From Armigeres subalbatus (taxonomy: Eukaryota > Arthropoda > Insecta > Diptera > Culicidae): a stretch of 64,000 nucleotides of DNA. The stretch lies in NCBI RefSeq assembly GCF_024139115.2, contig NC_085140.1, positions 162,962,452 to 163,026,451 of the forward strand, given 5' to 3'. The position numbers were made by a program, and so were the translations under genes. The notes under the pieces were generated by a model, which was given only the letters and a program-made list of their open reading frames with translations, ran no database searches and was not told the origin of the DNA. Shown here piece by piece: positions 10,288 to 22,300 of the stretch (positions within the stretch are counted from its first letter, which is position 1; every line of letters starts with the position of its first letter).

Positions 10288-13040
10288 GTCGCGCTCCGAT
10301 CCAACCCGACTTGATGATCGTCTTTCCACTATGTGACACAGTACTATACTCTCACTATGTTTTCGTAGCCCGCCAAAGCCATCGATCTTGTCTCGGAATC
10401 AGATACACGGTGTCGTTTACGAATCGCACAATGTACCGTTCTCGATCGATCCGGATCGTATCATGCGGGTCCTCTACCTCGAACGGCGGCTGTCAAGCTA
10501 TAATGCTGATTCTATCCTTGATCGGTCACCGTGCAGTTTTGCTCGGAATTGCAATTGTTCAGCGATGCTTTCAATCTGGACGGCAATATGTGAATGATGA
10601 TATGAGGAATTCGCAATGACAAGATCTATTTTGAGAATGGGATTTTCGGCCTTTTTGTTTGCTCTTCGACTTTTCAAGATTACCATACGATGATGCAACA
10701 CGGAATGTTAACCAAACAATATGGCTTCTTATCATTTAATGGTCAATAAAGCCAAATACTTGATATGCGGCTAAATCAATGAACAGTAAACATTCATCAT
10801 ACCACCCCATAAAAAAAATCTATCCGTTATAATCTAGAACTGCAAGCTATCAACAAAATGTGTCACCTTCAACTTCACTATGATCCTAAACTACGCAACA
10901 GGATTTGAATAGCGTTATGTTTCAGAATACGCAATTTGCTGGCCAAACTTTGAAGGACGTCACGTTCAACCGTCTTCTCTACTTCCGTCGTTGGGGCAAT
11001 GTACCAGTTAAAAGCTGCTTGACCTCCATTCGCAAAACATGAAGCGAGTTGTAAATATTAATTTGTATTAGTCGTGTGATCGATAGTCTGTACGTTATTG
11101 TCACAGGACCGCGATAGTTGATAATGCGCCTAATGGGTTAATTATTAACAGCTGACGCGTGTTTGACGTCATTACAGTTAGTAGTTGCTCAAAGCGCAAT
11201 GCACTCGATGTCGGCATTTATTTCGATGGTCCAGTGATTTCAACAGTGCCAGTTGTTGGTCAAGATTCAGGAGAACTGATTTTATTTACTTGTCTTTCTG
11301 GTATTACAATTCCTCTAGATCAACGCAACGGGCAGACATACGAGAGCTACCGGCTCTAGTTCGTTTGGAAGCTTTATTTTTTGGATCCCGTAGTATCCAC
11401 AGGTTAAAGATTATACGAGACTGGGTAAACTACTATGGAAAAAATGCAGCAGTGATGCGAATCAGTTAAGAAATCATGAAAGGTGATAAATAAATAATGG
11501 AAAGCCTCTCGATTCGAATGACGATCTTTTGAAAAGATACTCCAGAGATGAAGTCTATTCCATCCCGCTTAACGGCGACCAGCAGCGTTTGTCAAGCACG
11601 TGCTGTACCGATAAAGCTTAAGCGTGGTTAATGTGAAGTCACTATTGATATATTGTGGCTGCTGTGAACTACTATCTAGCGTTTGTCGTGCTGAAAGTTA
11701 CAGCTAAATAATCTTTACAGCCTGTTCGTGCCGATTACATCTTGTCGCTAGCATTCAATAGTGTTACCGATGCCTAATAAAATTCCTTACCCCAGACTGT
11801 TAATGATTTATTTCTAAGTTTACGATTCAATCTGGGAAGTGAGCTTCGCTGGAAACAATATATGTATTTAGTTTACACTGTTACACAACACAACCATTAA
11901 TCTTCTGAATCCTTTGTGATAAAATAACATTCATTGCTTATTTGATTGGGAAAAAATCTGTGCTTTATTTACTGATTACGAGCAGTCGAATAAAAAAAAC
12001 GATATAGTTATTGTTATGGTTGATTAGAATATCATATAGAATATCAATATCATAATAATCAAAATCAATACAATTTGTTTACCCCAAGTCGAGCAAATCT
12101 GTATATGGCATCTATATACAGATGTGCTAGTTTACTGGTTAGCGGCAGTCCAGATTCAATGTGCAAATGACTTCGTGGAAATCAAAGATCCTTTATAAAG
12201 CAACGAAGTATGTTTGAAAAAATCACCCCATAAGCGGATGCTAGATATTCTTATAATTCTGCATAAAATACTATCAGAACCTGTACAAGAACTCGGCATA
12301 TGCGAAATTGCTAAATATTTATACAGAAAATTAAGGTCTTTTACAGGGATTGCTGAAATCGCTCTCAATGAATCAGATACAGTGGTTGGTTTCCTACCCG
12401 ACGCTGCCGTATCCAGGCGCTAACGTATATGTAAAATTAGCCAGCATGAGTTAACCACCTGAAGTTTGTATGGCGAAAGACATCTAACGCAAGTTTTCTC
12501 AACAACAGGAACTTTTCACGAAAATCTATTTGGTACCAGTTATGTAGGAAGGTGTCTGCTACTACGCCTACCAAATATTTTTTCGATTAAGATGATTATT
12601 TTCGAGAAATTAGATTTTAGATGCCACGGCAAAACAAAACGAATCGTTTTGACTAAATTAGACTGAGAAAGCCACACAATAAATCATTTAAAATTTATTT
12701 GTTTGCTCTACGTTTTCCAGGGAAATGGAAATGCCATTTAACAACCTCGGGACGGTTGGGTCATATATACCCAGCGTTTTAGATTGGCTGTGGAAAATCA
12801 CAGAAGAGAGCTAGGTCCACCTTTCTTCAGCAAAGTTGTTCATCAGGATGTTGTCTTTACAGGTAAAATATCGGAGGTCAAGTGTGACTATAGCTAACAA
12901 GACCCAAATATCCAAAATACTTGGAAAGATTTTGCCTCTGAGAGCATGCAAATGAATCTTAAAAATTGAGTGCTATACCGCATTGTTTGATTATTTTGAA
13001 CACTCACTCAAGGTCCTGAACGTCAAGCCAGTGATCAATA
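10288..13040. other. Intergenic region without recognised genes
   Basis: Apart from the possible paralog A 5' UTR (10288-10560), I see no coding similarity. Short open frames at 11159-11469 and 12214-12423 have no recognisable motif. (9816-10252, inside the proposed intron, is likewise blank.). Confidence 0.5.
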
Positions 13041-13044
13041 TACA

Positions 13045-13390
13045 GGAATACGAGTTATTCAAGATTCTCCAAAACATTCTCGAGTTCAGCCCACGTTATC
13101 TACCAGATCAACGAAGCCTTTGGCAATATCATCATGATTGGCATATACCCAATCCAATTCAATAAGCATATGCGCATCGTGTAAACTGCATTCACTTGAA
13201 TGCAAGATGTTCAAGGTACTCCAAAACGTTCTCAAGCTCAGCTCACGGTATCTAACAGATCAGAAATGTCATAATCATCGGTATACATCATATCCTGTTC
13301 AATAAGCATATGATTCAAATATCCTTGAACATGGGATGTTCAAGGTCTTCCAAAATTACGTAAGATCAAGGTATCTATCAGATGCACATG
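13045..13390. repeat. Degenerate tandem repeat, three units of about 130-150 bp
   Basis: Each unit starts TTCAAG(G/A)T...CTCCAAAAC and runs through a TATCTACCAGATCA-like block to TTCAATAAGCATATG. Unit starts are near 13060, 13209 and 13338; the third is truncated. Confidence 0.7.
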
Positions 13391-13530
13391 AACTAATAAG
13401 GTGGTTGTGTCGAGCAACCTCAATTCGAATGTAGCAACGGATTTTTTTTTTGTGGGGCGTAGAACGGCCTTCAAAAGTTTAGAACTGTGAACAAAAGTTC
13501 TTTGGAATATTGTTCGAAAGGAACTGCTCT

Positions 13531-13775
13531 TTCGGCTCAATGGACCTGCTGGGATGGACGGATGCGTCGTTCAGGACTTGGTTGATAGGGTAGATCATGT
13601 GTTCTTAACTCCAGGACGTGTTGGAGCACTAAAAAGACCTACAGTAGCCTGTAAAAGTAATCAGTGAAATTCTATCGGCTCAATGGTCCTGCTGGGATAT
13701 TTAGCGACTCACGGATGCGCCGTTCAGGACTTGTTTGATCGAGTATATCGCATGTTTTTAACTCCAGGACGAACA
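13531..13775. repeat. Direct duplication, two copies about 145 bp apart
   Basis: CGGCTCAATGGACCTGCTGG to TAACTCCAGGACG at 13531-13619 is repeated with substitutions and an indel at 13676-13775. Confidence 0.75.
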
Positions 13776-13930
13776 ATGGCGGAAACCCGGACAAAACCTT
13801 TTTTTTTTGTTCGTTTCATAAAGCTCGTATTTTTCAATTTCACACATATATTAACTGATCTGATTCTAAAATTTGATGATTGTAGCTTGTAAGTTTAATT
13901 TTTGGTGGCTTGTTGAAGTTAATGCTGTAA

Positions 13931-14163
13931 CAACAAGCGATAAACAGGAGGAAAATATTCCCAAAAGATCGTGCGGTGATGTTATTGCTTATGATGCTGG
14001 CAATAGTGGAAAAAATGTCATTCGGACTGGAAAGTATGCAACACACGATCCAAGAAAAAATAATTGATTTTATTCAGAATGCATTGTATTTTATTATTGT
14101 GAAATATTATCTCATGAGATGAGCCAGCCGCGGGCTGAAAATCTCAAAAATAAAGATAAAAAA
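13931..14163 (+). mobile_element. 5'-truncated LINE insertion with 15-bp target-site duplication
   Basis: AAGTTAATGCTGTAA occurs at 13916-13930 and again at 14164-14178. The 233-base insert between has an open frame ending ...YATHDPRKNN-stop, then a 3' UTR with GAGCCAGCCGCGGGCTGAAA and AATAAAGATAAAAAAA at its end. It is a dead-on-arrival LINE copy; the peptide would be the extreme C-terminus of its ORF2. The same 3' UTR motif occurs at 7045-7091 and 45771-45815. Confidence 0.85.
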
Positions 14164-14178
14164 AAGTTAATGCTGTAA

Positions 14179-15130
14179 AGCATCTTCCTAACAAAATTTG
14201 AAAGGTAGGTAACAGAAAATTTTACTAATCTTTTTTCGGGAAAGACTCGGAGCGATCTGGTATCATGTATTCTATTTTTTGTTTACTTTTCGGTGCTTAG
14301 TGTGGTGATTTGGTCCTAGCTGCTCCAAAGCTGGAAATTGACTGTTACAATGTTATAATGATGACGCTGTTAATGCTTCGGACCTTAAGGCGTAGGCATT
14401 CAGAAGTACATGAGTAACATAGTATCCAGCTTTTTACGCGATTGTGCCATAATGCAGTGAATCATCCCTTTTGACGTATGCTGCGTCCACTTTAATTTTT
14501 ATATAGATAGATCTCAGCAATCTATGACTTATTAGGTTTGAAATGAAAACATAAAGTTGTCAAAATGGCCTGAAGTTCGAAACGTGAAATATGGTTTTAA
14601 ATTTCAATCAAATATTGCTTTAAAATTTATACCTTTACAATTTCTCTACTTTTCAGGTGTCTATAAAAATCTGGAGCACGCATTCGTATATTCTCATTGT
14701 CGCAGCAATGTTCTCAGGCATATTTGGTGTCTGCGAAGCAATATTGGTGGGGACACTATTACCACGATGGACAGAAAGCTGTAACCTACAAATATCTTGC
14801 AAAACACGAATTACACGTCATACGCTCTGGACTGATAAATTTTGTTAAACCATAATAGCTAATATTGATTTGACAATAAAGTACACTGCTTCCCATCAAT
14901 GACTAAGCGGTCACAGGATCGTCATTTGGCATATCCATGAAATAATGACATGTTCCTGTCATTGAAACAAACAATGAACGTATCAAATTGTTGTGTTTGG
15001 GAAATATTGGTGAGGGAATTGACATACCAAGAGAATATCCTTAAGTATATATAAGACATACTAAGTAGCGAATTTCCAAAACTGACTTTTGTTTTGCTAA
15101 TGTGTATCCTATATTTTTCAATCTTGTCCA
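14179..15130. other. Intergenic sequence, nothing firm
   Basis: An open frame at 14657-14848 follows a TTTCAG and encodes a hydrophobic stretch (SYILIVAAMFSGIFGVCEAI), but I recognise no family and see no partner exon. Otherwise blank. Confidence 0.4.
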
Positions 15131-15139
15131 CAAACCACG

Positions 15140-15215
15140 TAGACCGAAATTTCACATCTTCAAACCACCCCTCCCCCCTTGTAGACGTTCGTAGACTTTT
15201 CCGAATTTTATAAAA
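15140..15215. repeat. C-rich GTAGAC element end (fragment)
   Basis: CCACGTAGACCGAAATTTC, a C-run, then GTAGACGTTCGTAGACTTTT. It matches the pattern at 17100-17230 and belongs to the same dispersed family. Confidence 0.5.
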
Positions 15216-15469
15216 CATCATATGTGATTGGAAAAATATGGAAATCAACCACGTTTTCAGCAATTCAGCTATTCAAATTCATTTCCATATCTATTGTGAA
15301 CATTTCAGTAAAATACAAATTTCAAACATAACGAAATCATATTAAACAAAATCTAACAATTAACAAAAATCAATTCAAAACGAAATTAAATTTAATCCTC
15401 TGTCTATAGATCCTGATACCAAATCTCAAAGCCAATTAATTTATTTGTTGTTGAATTCGATTCCTCCTA

Positions 15470-15540
15470 GAGGTGTGCGCCACCGCCGCTGACACTTGCA
15501 TCGGCGCGCCACTGCTTAAAATTTGTCACGCATCTGACCT
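15470..15540. repeat. GC-rich CGCCGCC fragment
   Basis: TGTGCGCCACCGCCGCTGAC ... CGGCGCGCCACTG stands out from AT-rich surroundings and resembles the longer block at 62810-62925. Confidence 0.45.
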
Positions 15541-15840
15541 ATAATGCTCCATGCTGACAGTTCAAATTTGTAGAAACCAAAGAATTTTCATAATTTAGAA
15601 AACTTTCGAGTTGAAATTCCGAGAATGTCAAGTCTACATTCCAATAAGTTTTTCTTGGAAAATCTGTAGAATTTTCTGATTGGTTAAAGTTTCCAGGTAA
15701 TACTCCAAAGAACTCTTCGAGAGAATTCCGATGTTTTTCTGAAATCCCATGCAATATCCCTCCAAATAATCATCCGTTGAAAAACCAAGATTTTTTTTTT
15801 AATTCCAAAAGTTTTCCCGTTCAAATGCCGAGTAATGTGT

Positions 15841-16062
15841 GGGTTTTGTGACCGTACGGTTAGCGACGTCAATTGTCTCTAGACGCATGTGCTATGTAGT
15901 GTGGGTTCGATTCCCGCCCCGGTAAGGAGAAACTTTTCGTGATCGAAAAATTCTCCACTGGTCCACTGGGTGTTATATGTCCGTTGTCTCAGTTTAAGTG
16001 TTTAAGTGTTAAGTCTGTACGACCTCTGCTGGTCGAAGACGGTGTTCATGTCTTTCTCTTTT
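15841..16062 (+). mobile_element. tRNA-derived SINE (second family, not Feilai)
   Basis: The tRNA-like head has an A-box region ACCGTACGGTTAGCG and a perfect B box GGTTCGATTCC at 15904-15914. The unrelated body ends CTGGTCGAAGACGGTGTTCATG followed by a T/C-rich tail. Length about 220 bases. The promoter is internal for RNA polymerase III. Confidence 0.85.
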
Positions 16063-16115
16063 AATTTTCCGTGAAAACTTAAAATTATTTCCCGTGGAAT
16101 TTCATAATGGTTACC

Positions 16116-16290
16116 TACCGTTTTGGCTCAAATTCCGAATATGGCTCATATCCCGAACACTGGCGTTTTAGTTTTCCATACTGAGGATTAATATTGCAAA
16201 AGAATTCAAGCTTCTATGGAGAAAATTACATAAATAACGCCAAAATGGCAATTTAAAAGCGATTGTTCGGGATATGAGCCAAAACGGTAC
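16116..16290. repeat. MITE with TA duplication, TIR CCGTTTTGGCTCA
   Basis: Left end CCGTTTTGGCTCAAATTCCG and right end CGGGATATGAGCCAAAACGG face each other and are flanked by TA. About 170 bases; Tc1/mariner-type non-autonomous element by its target duplication. Confidence 0.75.
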
Positions 16291-16309
16291 AATATTTTGA
16301 AATTTCTCT

Positions 16310-17050
16310 TGCAATATAGGAGCGATATCCTGAGGAAATTTGAAAAAAAAACCTATGGACATTCCAAAGAATTTTCCGAATAGTTTTTGGTGGAAATTAT
16401 GGAGAATTTTCAGTTGCATTTTTGAATTTATTGAATTTATCGTAAAAATTTCGAATAAATTTTCATAAAAATTACAAATGCCTTCTTACAAGAATTGCAA
16501 TATTTTTTTTTTTGTGCAAACTCAAATAGTTTTTGGTAGGAAATTCAAATAATTTCTTCGGAAAGTTTTCAACAATTTCTTTAAAAAATGTTGAAGATTT
16601 TCCATCGATATTTCCAAATAATCTGCATTAGAACTGCCGAAGAAATTGTCGAGAAATTTTCTAAGACATGGACATTTCGAAGAATTTCGTTTATATGTAT
16701 AGTGTATGTATGGAGGAAATTTCGGAGAATATCGCTTACAAGTTCCAAAGAATGTCTTTTGGAAATTCCAAAGGCTTTTTGTTGGATATGCCAAAATGCT
16801 TCCTTTGTAAATTCTAAAGAATTTTCCGTGCAAATTTTAAAGAATTATTTGTAGTTTCTTAAGAAGCTCCTGCCGAGAATCAAAAGATATTTAGGTAAAA
16901 TCTGTAATACTTATAATTCAAGCGGAAATTTTGAAAAAATTTCGAAAGTTTTTATAGAATTTTCAACACAGAAAAATTTTGAGAAATTCGAGAGATTATT
17001 TCGGTAAAATCTTGCAAAAAAACGGAAAAATCTAAAAAAATCAAACAAGT
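16310..17050. repeat. Degenerate AATTTTCC repeat block
   Basis: Dozens of imperfect units around GAAATTCCAAAGAATTTTCC in both orientations. Open frames across it come from the short period and are not genes. Similar, weaker sequence occupies 15560-15835. Confidence 0.6.
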
Positions 17051-17099
17051 GAACTTTGCACAAAGCTGCTGTATGAATTGTTTTCAAAAAAATAAAAAT

Positions 17100-17230
17100 A
17101 AAATGAAAAAGTCTACGTAGACTTTTAGTTTACCCCCCCCCCCGTCCCCCTTCGTAGACTAACGTAGACTTTTCCGAAACCCCTCCCTCCCCCCCCCCCC
17201 AAGAGTCTACGTGGTTTTGGACAGCCCCTA
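17100..17230. repeat. C-run / GTCTACG element fragment
   Basis: Two C-runs (11-14 bases) alternate with GTCTACGTAGACTTTT and TAACGTAGACTTTTCCG, ending TCTACGTGGTTTTGGACAGC. Terminal part of a dispersed DNA element; only one edge is clear. Confidence 0.5.
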
Positions 17231-17650
17231 TCATTAGTTCAACTATCAGTCAGGAAGATCTTACGGTCTTATGGTGTCCTGAATTGTTCTTAACTATATT
17301 ATAATGGAATGTGCTATTCACACGTGGTAGGGGAAGATGATCTAAATTGAATACCTAGTACCGTCGTGACGTCGTCGACGCGTCGTCGGGGCTGACAATG
17401 GGTCTGGGGGTAAGAAAGGGTCAGCGCCCTCACTGACAGTCTGGAGGTCGGATAACAAAATCGTTCAAAAAGTTCTCTTATAAATCAGTCTTATCCTCAG
17501 ATACATTAAATCTCTTCTACAAGCATTCTGTTTAGTTGGAACAATGACCCATTATCACCCCCATTTGACCCAATGTCATCCCCGACAGCGGTACTTTACA
17601 AAAATGAAGTAATTTGAAACGTAAAACATTACTAGAAAACCAAATTCATT

Positions 17651-17722
17651 TTATATTTTCTGGTTTGTTGATTTTTATCGGATTTTTATCACCGATAAAA
17701 ATCAACAAACCAGAAAATATAA
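17651..17722. repeat. Hairpin inverted repeat, 31-base arms
   Basis: TATATTTTCTGGTTTGTTGA...CGG at 17651-17681 is followed, after a 10-base spacer, by its near-perfect reverse complement at 17692-17722. Confidence 0.85.
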
Positions 17723-18029
17723 AGTTTTACGGTGACCGAAACCCCACCAAAACAAATTCAGTTTAATTTAACTGTGGATCAGGTGGTAGTATCCTGGAGT
17801 AACTTAAAACGACTATTTTCCATCCCTTTCTCAGTGCACAGGCTACTACAGGATCAAATCCAGACAGTTCTGTGCTTCAATGGCGCTGTATTCGATATAA
17901 TCGAGTAAAACGATGTGAAAACTACAATTTTTAAATGCCGTTGGCTATTGATTGCCTTTACAAAAACCGGTAAGCAACGAAAAGGAGCCATTCTTATCTT
18001 TTATTGTGTATTAAGAAAACAATATCCTG

Positions 18030-18130
18030 TCAGACAGACGGACAGACAGACATTTGCTCAGCTCTTAGATCTGAGTTGATTGGTATATAACACTATGGGT
18101 CTCCGAGGCTTCTATAAAAAGCTCGTTTTC
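18030..18130 (-). repeat. Fragment of dispersed element also seen at 37590-37990
   Basis: Reverse complement of the segment GAAAACGA...GGAGACCCATAGTGTTATAT found at 37640-37740, including the flanking CAGACAGACGG microsatellite. The rest of the element is missing here. Confidence 0.7.
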
Positions 18131-18439
18131 GTTAAAGGGGCTTGGGCTTTCATGGCTTGTAATGATTTGATGAGTTTTTTCCTCTCTTTCATCAATGTTC
18201 GTTATCTAATGAGAGCGATATCTGCAAACCCTGATTAGGAGCAATCCCTGTGTAGGGTGAAGTGATCAGTTATCGGCTACTTAGATGACAAATGGCGAAA
18301 ATAATAACAAAGTATTCACAGTATAATACAAGGATGTTCTATTCTTGCCGGCCTTGGTTAAATTGTCCATTCAGAAAATATTTTTGCAAAAGGATATTTA
18401 GATGTCGTCCTATATTATCTATATATCTTCTTATATACA

Positions 18440-18643
18440 TAAAAATGATTTTTTTTCAAGCAAATGGAACCAAATCTGGAGGTTTTGGAAGGGAAGATTT
18501 ATTTCTGTGGTGGTTCGCAACCTCTCCCCCTTCTGGAAAGGGGGGCTCCCACACAAATGAAACTAAAATATCTGCATAACTCGAAAACTAATCAGAGAAT
18601 ACATCAGTTTTAGGCGAAACGAAGTTCGTCGGGTCTGCTAGTA
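18440..18643 (+). mobile_element. Element with CTAG terminus, possible Helitron end
   Basis: Ends GCGAAACGAAGTTCGTCGGG then TCTGCTAG before T. A short hairpin ACGAA-G-TTCGT lies about 12 bases before the CTAG, the arrangement known for Helitron 3' ends. A second copy in the other orientation ends at 21133 and shares the CCTCTCCCCCTTCT and GGAGGTTTTGGAAGG internal motifs. The 5' TC end was not found; the superfamily call is inference. Confidence 0.45.
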
Positions 18644-19589
18644 TCACATAAAAGGGCCTCGGAGGAATGGCAGCACTCTGTGGAAGCCCTTTCCAAACAT
18701 GGAAAAGACCTTTCAGTCATTTTGGTCAATAGTTATATTTTTTTGCGATACTCGCACAAAGTCCTATACGCCAAATCGGCCAATCAACGTTTAAATGTAA
18801 AGTTTATTAGGGGAAGTTGTTTGTCACTCAATTCTGAAGAGGAATGCCATGTCGAAACGTCAGGTAAATGACATACAGAATGATCAGGACAGGCAAAATG
18901 TTGTCAAAAGAAAAATGACCATAACCATAACTGTGAATTATCAACCAATTCATTCGATTCTACGACGAGAAAGTTGTTTTGGAAAATATGGGCAACGATT
19001 GATTGTTTAGGAGCATATCAAAAATGCTATTTTGGGTCGCATATTTTTCATATTTTTCACATGAGTTGGACATTTTTTCGTGACTTTTTAATAAAGCGTG
19101 TGTGTTCTCTGTTATATTTTCATATAGTAACTCACAGGCAATACATTTACGGCTTTTTGTACTACGAAAACACAAAGTTTGCATAAATTGAGTTAAAAAG
19201 TAATAAATTATTCAAGTATTGCCTTAAGGGGGAATATTATACCGTCTTATCCTCCTTCGATAAACACTGTAAAACTTGTAGTGCAGTTTTCTTGGGTTTG
19301 ATAGTTTCATTCAAGCCAATTTATTCGGATTCACCATCTTTATATGAAAATGACACATGTTAATGGAAGTATCTGGGCATCACTAACAATTGGTGCTTCA
19401 CAATATATGGTTTGCATCATCTATATATAAATCGCCTCAGTGTTTTTCTAAGTTTTCAATTTCCATTTTAGGCTATTAGCTAATGGAGAAAATCCCGTGG
19501 TTTATTTGCATGATATTAAAGGCTTCCGTCGTATATACTGGATAGACATATTGTCTATTTAAGATTTTTAAATTAAAATTCACGAGTTA
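18644..19589. other. Intergenic sequence with nothing recognised
   Basis: No coding similarity, repeat array or element end seen. Confidence 0.5.
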
Positions 19590-19721
19590 TCTGTTCTACT
19601 GTTTTCTAAAAAAGTGACGCAATCCACATGTTTTCTATTTTTCAATTAAATGGTAATTTTCTGTTATTCTGTTAAATAGGAGAATCGCGAATACGTCATT
19701 TTTTCTAATTACGGCAGTGTG
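19590..19721. repeat. MITE copy, TIR with AAAAAGTGACG (family 2, copy 1)
   Basis: TTTTCTAAAAAAGTGACGCA at the left and TACGTCATTTTTTCTAATTA then CGGCAGTG at the right are imperfect inverted repeats. It matches 22900-23050 at both ends and in the ATGTTTTC internal block. Confidence 0.65.
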
Positions 19722-19913
19722 TAACTACGATACTTCTTGTGCAATACTTACGTTCACAATTAAATTTTAGTTTTTTAACCAAGTTTTGCCATTCACTCAC
19801 ACCCATGGGGATCAAATTGTTATAATCGATTGCAGAAATCTATGATAACCAAACCGTGAATGATCAGAATAAGTGAAATTGCGTCAACAGAATGTCTGAC
19901 GTTTCACTTTACT

Positions 19914-20129
19914 GGTTTCAGTGCCTTAAACATTCAAATGATCCATAAAGTTGCCGGTCACGTTCATAGAAAAAAGAAACGACAATTAGTGGGCCAATTT
20001 TGCAATGCATACCAAAAATCAAGATCTCTGATTATGAGGTTTATTCGCATTGCAAGAAAAATTTGGAATCCTGGAAAATTCATAGCGCCACCAATGAATA
20101 TTTTCCGGACTAATGATGAAAGGCAGGTA
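19914..20129 (+). other. Open exon-like segment, unidentified
   Basis: After TTACTGGTTTCAG an open frame runs 70 codons (ALNIQMIHKVAGHVHRKKKR...) to a GAAAGGCAG/GTAATG donor-like site. It could be an exon of an unseen gene or chance. No family recognised and no neighbouring exon found. Confidence 0.2.
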
Positions 20130-20391
20130 ATGCTAAATTTGCGATGTTTTGTTTATATTTCTATTTTTGAAATTGTTGTATTTAACATAATCTGAAGAAA
20201 AACAAGGACGAGAGGCTCAACGACCCCTCCCTTAGCCTCTGCGTGTTGTGGAACATGCCCAGCATGTGTTGAGATTTTGACAGAGAGTTATGGTAAAATC
20301 TCCATGTATAAGCAGGCAGGACCTACCAAAGCGATCGTTTTCCATAAGAAACGTACTGGCCTAAATCATGGTGCTTGGATGGGAGTCTTAA

Positions 20392-20612
20392 GGTCACTCC
20401 TGACGGAATCCAAGTTTAAAAGTGCTCGCGTTTTCGGGGGCACACCACTCGATGCGGAAGCAACGCACAACTGTCATTTTTATTATTTCACGCATGCTGC
20501 GAAGCAGCAAAGCTAAATCAGCAAAAATGACAGTTGTGCGCCGCCTCTGAATCGAGTGGTGTGCCCCCGAAAACGCGAGCACTTTGGAACTTGGATTCCA
20601 TCAGGAGTGACC
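20392..20612. mobile_element. piggyBac-type MITE flanked by TTAA (family 3, complete copy)
   Basis: TIRs GGTCACTCCTGACGGAATCC (left) and the complement of GGTCACTCCTGATGGAATCC (right) extend into arms of about 90 bases. TTAA flanks both ends (20388-20391 and 20613-20616), the piggyBac superfamily target. Half copies lie at 51497-51608 and 59300-59415. Confidence 0.85.
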
Positions 20613-20772
20613 TTAACGAAATAGACCCGATACGATGGTCGGTGAGACAGGAAGTCTGCCCATTCTCAATAAGTTGCCGATATAAACAATCATTACCAAC
20701 AAAACGAGTGTTTTAGGACATGAAACTGCATGAAATTCTTCTCAATTTGATAGAAACTATAGATAGTGGAAT

Positions 20773-20938
20773 ATATAGATGAGCGAAGATAAATCCACTG
20801 TCTCCAAACGAACTGTCAAACGTGTCTCCAAACGAGCATGACGTCACGATTTCAATGGAAACGTTAAGGGCTGTGACGTCATATGCGCGTGTGCACGGGC
20901 AAAAAAATCGACTCAGCCATGCTTTCGCTCATCTATAG
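20773..20938. mobile_element. MITE, TIR CTATAGATGAGCGAA (family 4, copy 1)
   Basis: ATATAGATGAGCGAAG at the left and GCTTTCGCTCATCTATAG at the right face each other. The interior has two copies of TGTCTCCAAACGA. A relative with the same ends lies at 35967-36158. Confidence 0.75.
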
Positions 20939-21132
20939 ATTCTACTATAGATAGTAGAGGCGCATTATTACTGCAACATTATTTCTTCGTTAAGATTATA
21001 AATTTCCAAAAGGATTTTTTTTTAAATTGCAATAATGACTACATGAACCCAAGTTAAATATTTTTTGATTTATTAAACCAATCGTAACTAATTTGATATG
21101 GAATGTACGTGTAATGAATATTTTTTATAGTA

Positions 21133-21540
21133 TACTAGCAGACCCGTCGAACTTCGTTTCGCCTAAAATTGAATGATTCTCTAAATTGTTTTACATTCGC
21201 CAGTTTATTTAGAAGACGGTTCCCAACAAACAATTCAAGCTCTACTAGCTTCAATGTATGTTGGATTAATTATTCGATTTTTCAGGTGATTGTTCTCGAA
21301 TCCCCACAGGAACATTTTTTGCCTTCCAAAACTTCCACATGCTAAATTTGATTCCGTTTTCATGATTAATTCTCGAGTTTCATTTGTATTTTATTTGTAT
21401 GAGAAGGGGGGAAGGTCTCAAACCATCTTAACAATTTTCCCGGCCCCAAAAACAACTTCATGCAAATTTTCACGCCGATTGGTTCAATAGAATCTGAGTC
21501 TACGAGGATCAGATAGACAGAAATACTTGTTTATGTATAT
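21133..21540 (-). mobile_element. Second copy of CTAG-terminated element
   Basis: On the minus strand it ends AGGCGAAACGAAGTTCGACG then GGTCTGCTAG before T. Internal blocks match 18440-18643. The interior start is uncertain; I placed it where similarity fades near a GTCTATCTGATCC microsatellite-like stretch. Confidence 0.45.
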
Positions 21541-21939
21541 ATGCAAAAGAAGAAGATTTTCATAACATGATTCATAAATTTATTATTTGTTTTCTAATTT
21601 TGCGAAACACGAAATTGTTTCTGAGTTAACAGTGAAAAAAAAGTTTTCCTATTAGGTACTTGTCTCATTGACTGCTGAAGCTAATCTGATCAATTAGATT
21701 AGTAGAGAACACAAAAAATAGAAGCGACATTTGTAATAAGCTGCCACAGCCACTGTGCTCACTAATGCCTAGAGAGCAGTCGAGCAAATCGGCTCGTGTA
21801 ACAACATCGGGTTTCTTGCTTAAGGGGGTAGTACACTATATTAAGGTGGAGGATGGTTGAGCCCCCAAAACAAAACTTTGGAAGTATTGGTGCAATAAAA
21901 ACATTGGAAAAAAAATGTAGTAGTATTGGTGTCGTATTT

Positions 21940-22300
21940 CCCCGTAACTCTGGGTAGACACCCTTGCGTGCTGTGTAGGATCTACCATGGTCACATTGTC
22001 GGCTACAGGCATATCCTGAGCCAACGAATACCTTCCCCAATATCCAACTCCGTGGTACTTATGAGGGTGTCGCTGAGTCGGGGGCCTCTCGTTAAGTAAG
22101 TACTACACCAACACTTCCTTCTAGTAGTAATCCTCATGCTTTTGTGATTTTTATCCTAGATTGAAATCAAGGACCACACCCACCTTGATTTTTGATAGCA
22201 ATCTGAATAAGGATTTCAAAAGAAAAACATGAGTATCACTAGTGTCCAATCTACGAAGTACATCGTAACTATGCTATGCTATGCTATGCTATGCTATGCT
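21940..22300 (+). mobile_element. Retroposon with (ATGCT)6 tail and ~45-bp target duplication
   Basis: A 361-base insert ends in six ATGCT units (22271-22300). The flanks are near-identical 45/46-base direct repeats, AATAAAAACATTGG...GGTGTCGTATTT, at 21894-21939 and 22301-22345. A simple-sequence tail plus direct flanking repeat is the mark of a LINE-mediated insertion. The body shows only short frames, so it is a truncated LINE or a SINE. Confidence 0.75.

Noticed and set aside
15904..15914. B box suggests a tRNA gene
   Set aside because: The head is followed by a tRNA-unrelated body and tail; it is a SINE.
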